In this document: positions 1 through 6,869 of the stretch, in pieces
Numbering within the stretch: the stretch's first letter is position 1
Layout of the letters: each line of letters opens with the position of its first letter
From: Butyrivibrio sp.
GTDB taxonomy: Bacteria; Bacillota; Clostridia; Lachnospirales; Lachnospiraceae
NCBI GenBank assembly: GCA_015056575.1
Contig: SVGA01000012.1
Span: 1-64,000, forward strand
Direction of reading: 5' to 3'
Length of the DNA: 64,000 bases
The notes under the pieces: model-generated
What the model saw: only the letters and a program-made list of their open reading frames with translations
Database searches by the model: none
Told to the model about the DNA's origin: nothing
Program-made: the position numbers and the translations under genes

Positions 1-48
1 ACCAGCCTGGATCTGTAACTTAATATATCCTTCGACTTTCTTTGCCAT
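1..48 (-). CDS. rplK: Ribosomal protein L11 (5' end only, cut by window edge)
   Basis: Only the first 16 codons are inside the window. They read MAKKVEGYIKLQIQAG, the well-known L11 N-terminus. L11 binds the GTPase-associated region of 23S rRNA. A strong Shine-Dalgarno (AGGAGG) lies just upstream of the ATG. It follows nusG in the usual secE-nusG-rplK order, and an rRNA-mimic leader sits in the nusG-rplK gap. The rest of the gene lies outside the window. Confidence 0.93.
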   Translation of the reverse strand, partial: MAKKVEGYIKLQIQAG

Positions 49-69
49 TATGGCACCTCCTGAAAATAT

Positions 70-126
70 GTGGTCGGACGCAATTCACTGTCACTGCCTA
101 ATGCGCAGAGACGGAATTGCTCCCAC
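70..126 (-). promoter_or_regulatory. L1-type ribosomal-protein leader (23S rRNA L1-site mimic) before rplK
   Basis: The nusG-rplK gap folds, in the mRNA sense, into an irregular hairpin. GTGG (73-70 region) pairs with CCAC (123-126), then GCAATTC/GAATTGC, then GTC/GAC and CTGC/GCAG around a 7-nt loop. An asymmetric internal loop separates the two lowest stems. The strands carry GTGGGAG and CCGACCAC, the same combination found in the 23S rRNA binding site of protein L1. L1 is known to repress the rplK-rplA operon by binding such a mimic, so autoregulation is the likely role. A small extra hairpin, GCCTGC-TAA-GCAGGC, lies at 140-154. Confidence 0.7.
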
Positions 127-194
127 TCAGCGGTTACGTGCCTGCTAAGCAGGCTATATATCTAAGCACTCTCATGCCTAAATACCAAAACAAA

Positions 195-851
195 TCATGA
201 ATCAATCTTTCTGACTTCTGCGAAGCTGATCTCAACGGGAGTCTCACGTCCAAACAGATCAACATTGATGATAGCTGTCTGCTTGCCAAGATCCATCCTC
301 TGAACAACTCCTGTGGTATCCTTCCAGACACCGGCAACAACTGCGATCTCATCGCCTACGCCGAAGTCTGCAGTGATAACATTCTTGGTGTTGATGCCAA
401 GATTTTTGATCTCTGCATCCGTAAGGGGAACCGGCTTGCTTCCGGGTCCAACGAATCCTGTAACGCCACGTGTGTTACGAACAACGTACCAGGTCTCATC
501 GTTCATATCCATGTTCACAAGAACATATCCGGGGAACATCTTTCTCTGAACATTCTTGCGGGCACCGTTCTTGACCTCGACCACATCCTGAAGAGGCACT
601 CTTACCTCAAGGATCTGATCCTGAAGATGTCTGTTCTCAATGGTCTTCTCAAGATTGGCCTTTACCTTGTTCTCATATCCGGAATATGTATGGACAACGT
701 ACCAATGAACATTCTCATTGTCACCTGATTCCTCTGCAGCTGTAGCTTCTGCTTCAACATGAGCATCTGTTTCTGATAATACCTCATCAGACACTACCTC
801 GGCAGAATTCTCGGCAGCCTGCTCGAGATTCATTTCCATTTCTTCTGACAT
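195..851 (-). CDS. nusG: Transcription termination/antitermination factor NusG
   Basis: NusG binds RNA polymerase and modulates elongation, pausing and termination. The 218-aa protein has an acidic, Glu/Ala-rich N-terminal extension of about 45 residues. The NGN domain follows, with WYVVHTYSGYENKVKANLE and RKMFPGYVLVNM. The C-terminal KOW region is recognisable from GDEIAVVAGVWKDTTGVV onward. The start is fixed by an AAGGAG Shine-Dalgarno. It lies 11 bp downstream of secE and is co-transcribed with rpmG and secE from the promoter at 1334-1362. The acidic extension is longer than in many NusG proteins, but such extensions are common in clostridia. Confidence 0.97.
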   Translation of the reverse strand: MSEEMEMNLEQAAENSAEVVSDEVLSETDAHVEAEATAAEESGDNENVHWYVVHTYSGYENKVKANLEKTIENRHLQDQILEVRVPLQDVVEVKNGARKNVQRKMFPGYVLVNMDMNDETWYVVRNTRGVTGFVGPGSKPVPLTDAEIKNLGINTKNVITADFGVGDEIAVVAGVWKDTTGVVQRMDLGKQTAIINVDLFGRETPVEISFAEVRKIDS

Positions 852-862
852 ATTATCTCCTT

Positions 863-1063
863 TTATTTAAAGAAACCGGATGTAAGGAAGTTCATTCCTG
901 TCTCAAACCCGATATCCAGTACAGCGATCAGCGCACAAGTAATAGCAGAGACAACAATGACAGCGGTAGTCTGCTTGATAATGTCCTCTCTTGTGGGCCA
1001 TATGATCTTATTGAATTCTGCCTTAACACCCTTGAAAAAAGTGCTTGCTTTGCTCTCATTCAT
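863..1063 (-). CDS. secE: Preprotein translocase subunit SecE
   Basis: This 66-aa single-span SecE clamps SecY in the SecYEG channel. The amphipathic segment FFKGVKAEFNKIIWPTRED is the conserved cytosolic SecE signature. A single transmembrane helix follows at about residues 34-58. Its length is normal for the minimal Gram-positive SecE. It sits between rpmG and nusG, the standard order, with good ribosome-binding spacing. Confidence 0.96.
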   Translation of the reverse strand: MNESKASTFFKGVKAEFNKIIWPTREDIIKQTTAVIVVSAITCALIAVLDIGFETGMNFLTSGFFK

Positions 1064-1094
1064 ATTAGAATGTACCTCCTGATCAGGGACAAAA

Positions 1095-1244
1095 TTACTT
1101 GGTTTCCTTATGTACAGTATGCTTCTTGCAGAAAGGGCAGTACTTCTTCATTTCGATACGGTCGGGATGTGTCTTCTTGTCCTTGGTTGTATCATAGTTA
1201 CGGTTCTTGCAATCTGTGCATGCTAATGTGATTCTTGTACGCAT
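1095..1244 (-). CDS. rpmG: Ribosomal protein L33 (zinc-binding form)
   Basis: A 49-aa ribosomal protein starting [20 protein letters not shown]. Two cysteine pairs, CTDC and CPFC, mark the zinc-containing C+ form of L33. The ATG is preceded by GGAGGTGAAATA, a strong ribosome-binding site. It is the first gene of the rpmG-secE-nusG-rplK transcription unit. Confidence 0.95.
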   Translation of the reverse strand: MRTRITLACTDCKNRNYDTTKDKKTHPDRIEMKKYCPFCKKHTVHKETK

Positions 1245-1300
1245 TATTTCACCTCCGTGCGTAATTATATTAGATTTAACTAATACTCAATTTTTGGCAT

Positions 1301-1333
1301 AAAAAAAAGACATGTGTTTCTTGTCGCTTGTCT
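1301..1333 (-). terminator. Weak terminator-like hairpin with T8 tail, read-through transcripts only
   Basis: In the minus sense, AGACA (1333-1329) can pair with TGTCT (1312-1308) and is followed by eight T residues. The stem is only 5 bp with a 16-nt loop, so it is weak. The 5' arm lies upstream of the start site expected from the 1334-1362 promoter (about 1327). The hairpin could therefore form only in RNA reading through from the phosphatase gene, which would let it end that unit without affecting rpmG. Confidence 0.3.
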
Positions 1334-1362
1334 ACTATAACATAGGCAAATTACCGCGTCAA
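1334..1362 (-). promoter_or_regulatory. Sigma-A promoter of rpmG-secE-nusG
   Basis: TTGACG at 1362-1357 and TATAGT at 1339-1334 are separated by exactly 17 bp, close to the housekeeping consensus. The box starts only 8 bp after the stop codon of the phosphatase gene, so that gene and the ribosomal unit are packed back to back. Confidence 0.8.
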
Positions 1363-1370
1363 TACATTTT

Positions 1371-3110
1371 TTATCCATAATAGGTAATATTTAGCATTGT
1401 AATATCATCAAACTGAAGGGCGCCGTCCTCAAACCGATCTATGTCCGCTTTTACGGACGCGATCAGTTCCTTAGGCCTCTCGTCCACGTGATTGTTGAGG
1501 CTCTCTAAGATCCTGTCCTTGCCAAAAAAGTCTTCTCTGCGGTTCTGAGCCTCCGAAACACCGTCAGTATAGACAAAAAGCTTATCTCCCTTATTGAGTC
1601 TGAAGGTATAGTCCTCGTACTTAAGCCCGGGAAAAGCTCCCACAACAACTCCGTGGGGTTCGCAAAAGAGTTCATATCTGCCGTCTGCTCCTGTAATACA
1701 GGGATACTCGTGGCCAGCATTTGAGGCTATGATCTCTCCGGTACTGAGAGTAAGGATTCCGATCCATACAGTTACAAACATCTCATTTATGTTGTCCTCA
1801 CAGATACCGTCATTGACAAAGCTCAGTATTTCCGAAGGTTTTCCTCCCTGAAGAGTCCTGTTCTTAAGGAGGGTCTTGCAGTTCATCATGAAAAGAGCTG
1901 CCGGCACCCCTTTACCGGATACATCGGCAATGATCATGCATAGATGATCTTCGTCTATCATAAAGAAGTCATAGAAATCTCCGCCCACTTCCTTGGCCGG
2001 AGTCATCATGGCAAAAATATCAAATCTGGAGTCATCGTTGAAATCATTATAATTGGATGGAAGGGCAGATAACTGGATGCTCCTGGCCAGATCCAGCTCC
2101 GTTGCGAATCTTTCTTCCTTTGCTGCAGATTCTCTGATCTTTTTCATGGCGTTTGCTACATCATTTTCCATCTCGACCATGGTATCCCACAGTTCCTCGA
2201 TCTCATTATCGGTTTTTATATTGAGATTCTGGAAAACCTTAGTCTGTTCATCATCGCCGTTCTTATCAAGAGATGTGTACTTTCTTGCAGCGAAAGCAAG
2301 GGCATTGATAGGCCTGATAATCTTTCTGTTGACCACTATATCAGCCCTGGAAGCAAGTAAAAGAACCATCACAACCATAATGGGGATGTATATGGACAAA
2401 AAGATAACGATCTGGTTAACAAAAGCATTAACAGATATCGTTATGGAAACATATCCGATGAGATTCCCAAGAGAATCATAGATCCCCTTATAATTGGTAG
2501 CCTCAAACCCGTTGGCCTTGCCATAAGTAACATGCATGTACCAATCGGAATTCATGATCTTGTTTATAGTCTTCAAAGAGTCAATGGTACCGACTTTATT
2601 ATTGATATATTGCCCCGGAAGATACGCCTTATTCCCCGTATTTCCGTCAAGCACAAATACCAGATTCTCTTTCTCTTCATCAAAAAAGGTAAAGGTAATA
2701 TTCCCGATATTCGTCGTCTCCCGGCATTTTACCAGTATCTTTCTGGCATCAAGAAAATCTTCATCTACAATAGGAATGAGATAGCTCTTGAACTCATCGG
2801 AAAACCTGTCTTCCTTTACATCGTCTGGTACGGAATAATATACCTTCTTAACCTTCTCATATATCTGCTCAACATATTCCTGTCCGATAAGTGAATAGGC
2901 ATAGTCTCCCACATGAACCATTTCTCTTTTATAGTTCTGGAGAGTCGGAAAGATGAACAGGACGCTTTCAACAATTGCCGTCATAATAAGAAAAGAAAAT
3001 GCGCCAAAGAGGATGGCTCTTCTTGCCATCCTCTTAAGAGAACTTTTTTTAGTTGTTACCAGGCTCTCATTAGTCCCTGAAAACATTTTCGTTTCCTGTG
3101 CCATTTTCAT
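1371..3110 (-). CDS. Membrane sensor with SpoIIE/RsbU-type PP2C serine phosphatase domain
   Basis: A 579-aa protein. Transmembrane helices at about residues 32-52 and 232-255 flank an extracellular sensor region of about 180 residues, probably Cache-like. A HAMP-like linker and a SpoIIE-type phosphatase domain follow. Diagnostic motifs are GGDFYDFF, ADVSGKGVPAALFM, NAGHEYP, DGVSEAQN and FDDITML, which carry the metal-binding aspartates. Such phosphatases dephosphorylate serine in STAS anti-anti-sigma proteins, and a STAS gene lies at 17022-17321 in the CIS operon. A functional link is inferred. The start is uncertain: the N-terminus overlaps the 55-aa peptide gene by 41 bp, ATGs exist at 3110 and 3104, and neither has a strong Shine-Dalgarno. 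Translation is probably coupled to the peptide gene. Confidence 0.88.
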   Translation of the reverse strand: MKMAQETKMFSGTNESLVTTKKSSLKRMARRAILFGAFSFLIMTAIVESVLFIFPTLQNYKREMVHVGDYAYSLIGQEYVEQIYEKVKKVYYSVPDDVKEDRFSDEFKSYLIPIVDEDFLDARKILVKCRETTNIGNITFTFFDEEKENLVFVLDGNTGNKAYLPGQYINNKVGTIDSLKTINKIMNSDWYMHVTYGKANGFEATNYKGIYDSLGNLIGYVSITISVNAFVNQIVIFLSIYIPIMVVMVLLLASRADIVVNRKIIRPINALAFAARKYTSLDKNGDDEQTKVFQNLNIKTDNEIEELWDTMVEMENDVANAMKKIRESAAKEERFATELDLARSIQLSALPSNYNDFNDDSRFDIFAMMTPAKEVGGDFYDFFMIDEDHLCMIIADVSGKGVPAALFMMNCKTLLKNRTLQGGKPSEILSFVNDGICEDNINEMFVTVWIGILTLSTGEIIASNAGHEYPCITGADGRYELFCEPHGVVVGAFPGLKYEDYTFRLNKGDKLFVYTDGVSEAQNRREDFFGKDRILESLNNHVDERPKELIASVKADIDRFEDGALQFDDITMLNITYYG

Positions 3111-3237
3111 CCGGGCTGTAGGCGAGTAAAAATGAATTGCCGCCTGTAGTCTTCTTAAGTTCTTCGTCTTTAACCTTTTCCTTGAGTGGCTTTGTATTGT
3201 TTAATTCATTCTTAATATTTTTTTCTTCTGCCTTCAT
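3070..3237 (-). CDS. 55-aa peptide with double-glycine-type leader motif
   Basis: An ATG with a clear GGAGG Shine-Dalgarno opens a 55-codon frame. Residues 22-33 read VKDEELKKTTGG. This matches the double-glycine leader consensus in key positions: hydrophobic -12, Glu -8, Leu -7, Gly-Gly at -2/-1. Position -4 is Thr rather than the usual hydrophobic residue. The predicted mature part is 22 residues and starts NSFLLAYSPDENG. Such leaders are cut by PCAT/C39-type ABC exporters, but none is in the window. The gene has its own promoter and overlaps the phosphatase gene start. It could be a signal peptide, a bacteriocin-like peptide, or an unrelated regulator whose GG is fortuitous. Confidence 0.55.
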   Translation of the reverse strand: MKAEEKNIKNELNNTKPLKEKVKDEELKKTTGGNSFLLAYSPDENGTGNENVFRD

Positions 3238-3260
3238 TTTTTCTTCCTCCTGCTGTTTTT

Positions 3261-3289
3261 ATTATACCACCTTACATCAATGAGGTAAG
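3261..3289 (-). promoter_or_regulatory. Extended -10 promoter with overlapping inverted repeat (peptide-phosphatase unit)
   Basis: TGGTATAAT gives a perfect -10 at 3266-3261 with a TGn extension. The -35 position (CTTACC) is poor, as is typical of extended -10 promoters. An inverted repeat, CTTAC-N9-GTAAG (3271-3289), covers the -35 and spacer region and could be an operator. The promoter is 24 bp upstream of the 55-aa peptide start. Confidence 0.55.
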
Positions 3290-3307
3290 TCTTTTGTTTC
3301 ATCCATC

Positions 3308-3335
3308 TGCTTATATATACGAACATATATAAGCA
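3308..3335. repeat. Perfect 11-bp AT-rich inverted repeat
   Basis: TGCTTATATAT and ATATATAAGCA flank a 6-nt loop between the 870-aa gene stop and the peptide promoter. Neither side has a T-run, so it is not a classical terminator. It may be a 3'-end stabilising hairpin or a protein-binding palindrome. Confidence 0.6.
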
Positions 3336-3370
3336 TGTGGCAAAAGAATATAAGAATTTCAAAAAATATT

Positions 3371-5983
3371 TCAGTCCTCAAGTCTAATCCTTTTTTGCGG
3401 AAGGGGAACCTCTTTGTTTCTGTCGGCTGCAGGGTCATCTCCTGCGTCAATTGCATTCTTAACCCGCTTAAAGGATCCCGCCACTCTCTTCATCTTCTTT
3501 TTATCGGTTTCCTTGATCTCAACTTCTATCGGCTCTTCGTTGTTCGCCTCTTCCTCCTGCTGCTCTTCCATGAATATCGGGCCGACTACGCCCTGTCCGA
3601 GAAGCTTGTTGCCGGCAGCTTCATTTTGCAATGTAAGAGCGGATAGTTCTCCAAGATGAATGAGCAGCGCCTTTCTGGCGGCAGTCTCCTTTTTCACGAA
3701 ATACTCCGCGGCTTTAGCATCACCGTTTTTCCCGGAAAGAAGCTCCGCAACCTTCTTTTTCTCATTTCCTTCAAGGAGGTCAAGGTCGAGGGTTCCTGCT
3801 GTGGCAGCTGCTTTAAGCCGCCTTGTTCGCATCATTTCCATATGATCGGAAACAGCCTTATATCTGGCATTTGCAAGGATCTCATTGTTCTTTATGGTCT
3901 GAAGCTCCCGCTCGGATTTTCCTGCCCGCATAAGGGCATCAAAGGTACTGTTCCCAATGCACTTTTGGGTCTTTAGCCGTGAAAGCGCATATTTCCTGTT
4001 TCTAAGAGCATTATATTCTTGGGCGATCTGCGATTTTTCTTTTAATGAAAGAGAAAAATAGCCATCATGGCTGAGTTTATCGTAGAGCCTTTTGGTTGTC
4101 AGCTGAATTTCCCGGATCGTGCCCTCGTAAAGATCTATTGCATTATTTCCGGTTATCCTGTTCTCAAAGGCCGCACGGACTTCATCCATGGACTTCGACA
4201 TCAGGTCAACTTTATTCAGTGTCAAAAGGTCAAACTGCACCGAGGCATCCTCTGAATTAAGCAATGCCCTCAAAACTCCGATATTGGGCTCCTTGTCGAA
4301 TTTTGCAAAAAGAGCGTTTTTTACATCGGCAAAGGTCTTCGGACGCATCGAAAGGAAGAATACATCCCTCTCTATAACGTTTCCGTTATTTACGCTGTTA
4401 TCATTTTTATCCGCACCCTTTTTTCCCCTGTTTTGTGCTTCCTTGTACCTCATCTGACGAAGCACCTGATTGCCGTTGGGATCAAGCTCTCCTTCTCCGG
4501 AAAGGTGCTTCAGGGCATTTATGATGCCGGCAGCCCTGTCCATAAGGTCCAGCTGCTGCTGACGCCTCTTGTCCAGGTAACGGATAATCTTTCCCTTCAT
4601 CTCGGGCCGAAGGAGCAGATCTGCCTTTCTCCTGTCCTGAATATCGGCCGCATCCAAAAGCTCCTTATCTATATCGCTTATGGCAAGTGCTATCTTGTTA
4701 CCGCTTTCGCACAGCTCGTCAAAAAGCTTCTTATTGCCGGCGCCGTCCACTTTATCTCTGCTGTTTTTGCTTAAAGCATTGATACTTCCGGCAATGTTAT
4801 AGCTGTCTTTGAAGGTTTTCTTCTGTGGTTTGTCCCCATCGGGGTCCTCTTTTGCTATAAGCTTTTGAGACTGTCTGTCCCAATACTCTTCCGCTCCGGC
4901 AATCTGCTTAAGCTTGGCATTTTTCTTGATGCCGGAAATAAGGGTTTTGGTCTGATCTCCCGTCTTTCTGATATGGGCATTATCAACATTTTCCAGATCT
5001 ATAAGCGATCCGTCATTCTTAAAGTCCACGCCGTAATGCTCAAATGCGTACCTCATATCCTTATCAATAGATCTATACAGGTATCTGGCCACCTCGAGAT
5101 TGTCCCTTGGCACAAGCTCCTTGTCCTTGGCCATTTCCATGAACGCCCTGGTAACCTCATCGTCACCGCCCTTTTTATCAAAAAGGATGTCCACGGCCTT
5201 GTACTTGTCCTTGAGAAGCTTAAGCTCGTCTATCTTCTGGGGTACGGCATGCTTTGAAAGCATGTTTTCCGAGATGGAACCAAAGGAGTACAGCGCATCC
5301 AGCGCAGCCTCCTTAATGGCCTCCACAGGATTTTCCATGGCTTTTTTCAGATAAGCTCTGTAGGCTTCAACGGAGCTTCTTGTCATCTCCACTTCTCCGC
5401 CCATCTCATCTGCGTCGGTAGCCTCAAGGGGCGGGGCCAGGGCCAGTATCTCTTTTTCATATTTGGTAAAAAGAGGATCCTTATTCACTTCCTGTCCGAC
5501 ATCCTCGAGAATAGCTTTTTTGGCAAGCTCAATGTATCCGAGGCGAACAGTGCTTTTCATGATGTCAAAGGCATAGGTTCCCGGATTTTTGGAAAGCTTA
5601 AGACCGTAAACGGCTTCCTGCCCGTTATCCTGATTAAGGTTTCTGAGAGTGGTGTTCCATGTCCTCTCGTAGCTTGTTGCCATTCCCTTTCTTCTGCAGC
5701 GATCCCTATAGCTAAGATTCTGGTTATGTACCACGGTCTCTTCCGGGCGCACATACTCACAGCGGCTTATCTGCTGTCCTTCCGATTTGTGCCCCCATTT
5801 ATCTATATAGTTCCTGTAAAAGAGCTGTTGAAGATCTGCTTCGCTTTGGATAAAATCCTCGGCATAATCAATCTTTCCCTCGGCAAAATCTGAGCTTATC
5901 CGCTGATTCCTGTCCTGGATCAAAACATTGTCTTTAAAAACAGATGCCTGTCTTCTTTTTTGTTCTTCGAAACGTGGTATCAT
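3371..5983 (-). CDS. 870-aa helical hypothetical protein, CIS cargo candidate
   Basis: I do not recognise a family. The protein is highly charged and predominantly helical by composition. It has no signal peptide, no convincing membrane span and no Cys-rich or catalytic motif. The C-terminal 60 residues are rich in acidic then basic runs (EEQQEEEANNEEP, KKKMKR) and end KRIRLED. The start has a good Shine-Dalgarno (AGGAGG). It directly follows a tandem-GNAT gene by 10 bp. That arrangement parallels the two other large proteins of the locus (966 and 1080 aa), each of which also has GNAT-fold neighbours. This parallel, the lack of export signals and the position at the end of the CIS gene set suggest a cargo or effector. 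No toxic activity can be read from the sequence. Confidence 0.75.
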   Translation of the reverse strand: MIPRFEEQKRRQASVFKDNVLIQDRNQRISSDFAEGKIDYAEDFIQSEADLQQLFYRNYIDKWGHKSEGQQISRCEYVRPEETVVHNQNLSYRDRCRRKGMATSYERTWNTTLRNLNQDNGQEAVYGLKLSKNPGTYAFDIMKSTVRLGYIELAKKAILEDVGQEVNKDPLFTKYEKEILALAPPLEATDADEMGGEVEMTRSSVEAYRAYLKKAMENPVEAIKEAALDALYSFGSISENMLSKHAVPQKIDELKLLKDKYKAVDILFDKKGGDDEVTRAFMEMAKDKELVPRDNLEVARYLYRSIDKDMRYAFEHYGVDFKNDGSLIDLENVDNAHIRKTGDQTKTLISGIKKNAKLKQIAGAEEYWDRQSQKLIAKEDPDGDKPQKKTFKDSYNIAGSINALSKNSRDKVDGAGNKKLFDELCESGNKIALAISDIDKELLDAADIQDRRKADLLLRPEMKGKIIRYLDKRRQQQLDLMDRAAGIINALKHLSGEGELDPNGNQVLRQMRYKEAQNRGKKGADKNDNSVNNGNVIERDVFFLSMRPKTFADVKNALFAKFDKEPNIGVLRALLNSEDASVQFDLLTLNKVDLMSKSMDEVRAAFENRITGNNAIDLYEGTIREIQLTTKRLYDKLSHDGYFSLSLKEKSQIAQEYNALRNRKYALSRLKTQKCIGNSTFDALMRAGKSERELQTIKNNEILANARYKAVSDHMEMMRTRRLKAAATAGTLDLDLLEGNEKKKVAELLSGKNGDAKAAEYFVKKETAARKALLIHLGELSALTLQNEAAGNKLLGQGVVGPIFMEEQQEEEANNEEPIEVEIKETDKKKMKRVAGSFKRVKNAIDAGDDPAADRNKEVPLPQKRIRLED

Positions 5984-5993
5984 AACGTTCCTC

Positions 5994-6869
5994 CTAAATA
6001 GTTGACAGATTCAGAACCGCCCTCACCTCGTGATTGCCGCGGACTCCCAGCGTTCCCTCCAGAAGTCTTGATACATGTCCCTCCGGAAAATATCCTGTCA
6101 TGATGACATTGTCATCGATCTCCTTTTGGATGATACGGCAAAGACCGCTAAGAAGATACAGCGGAGCCTTCAAGGTAGTTGTTCCCACAAAAAACAAGGT
6201 CAGATCCAAAGACCCGGGCTTAAGGAAACTTCTGATATCCTCCGTTGCGGGAATGATCGAAGCCCCCGGACTTTGCACTATAAGGGCTCCCCTGGGCTGA
6301 TTGTCTTCAAGATATGCCATACTGTAAGGAAGGATATCATCCCTTGCCGGCAGGTTAAAGTCATAAAAAGAAAAGCTTTTACCGATCATCTTAAAAAGCC
6401 TCTCTTTCTTATCTTCCGGAAGATATTTCATGCGCATTATCCCCTTTGGATCATAGGAAGCTACCGCACACTTTTTTACTTCCTCAGCTTTAAATCTGAA
6501 ATATGCCAGGTCCATCCGGCTTTCTTTAAAGCCAAAGCGTGATGACATATGTGTCAGCATCTCATATTCCCCGGGAATGTAATCCATTACGACTTTTACA
6601 AAGCCCTTTTCCCGAAGCTCCAAAAACAGCAGCATGAGCATCTGATCCATTACTCCACTCCCCCTCAGATAAGGAGCAATATAAAGGTAACGGATCTGCA
6701 CTGCATCTGCAGAGTCCTCAGTAATAATGCACCCGACAGCTTCATCTGACTCGCTTATTCCGTAAAAGTGAAGGCCACTGCGTGATAGTGACTCTCTTTT
6801 AAGGATATCAGGAATAAGCAAGTCAAAAGCCTGTAAATTATCCGGTATGATTTCTTCTATATAGGCCAT
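5994..6869 (-). CDS. Tandem GNAT-fold protein next to the 870-aa cargo candidate
   Basis: A 291-aa protein. The N-terminal half has a GNAT motif A (RYLYIAPYLRGSGVMDQ, residues 60-76) followed by a typical GFKES turn. The C-terminal half looks like a second, degenerate GNAT fold. I chose the ATG at 6869 because it overlaps the stop of the surface-protein gene (TAATG), which implies translational coupling; an upstream in-frame start would lie inside that gene. It sits 10 bp upstream of the 870-aa gene. GNAT enzymes usually acetylate amines. The HlyC toxin acyltransferases also have this fold, so modification or chaperoning of the neighbouring protein is possible, though inferred only from adjacency. 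Confidence 0.75.
   Translation of the reverse strand: MAYIEEIIPDNLQAFDLLIPDILKRESLSRSGLHFYGISESDEAVGCIITEDSADAVQIRYLYIAPYLRGSGVMDQMLMLLFLELREKGFVKVVMDYIPGEYEMLTHMSSRFGFKESRMDLAYFRFKAEEVKKCAVASYDPKGIMRMKYLPEDKKERLFKMIGKSFSFYDFNLPARDDILPYSMAYLEDNQPRGALIVQSPGASIIPATEDIRSFLKPGSLDLTLFFVGTTTLKAPLYLLSGLCRIIQKEIDDNVIMTGYFPEGHVSRLLEGTLGVRGNHEVRAVLNLSTI

Noticed and set aside
134-352. Short minus-strand frame covering the nusG end and rplK leader
   Set aside because: It overlaps the NusG C-terminus in another frame and the structured L1 leader, and has no Shine-Dalgarno.
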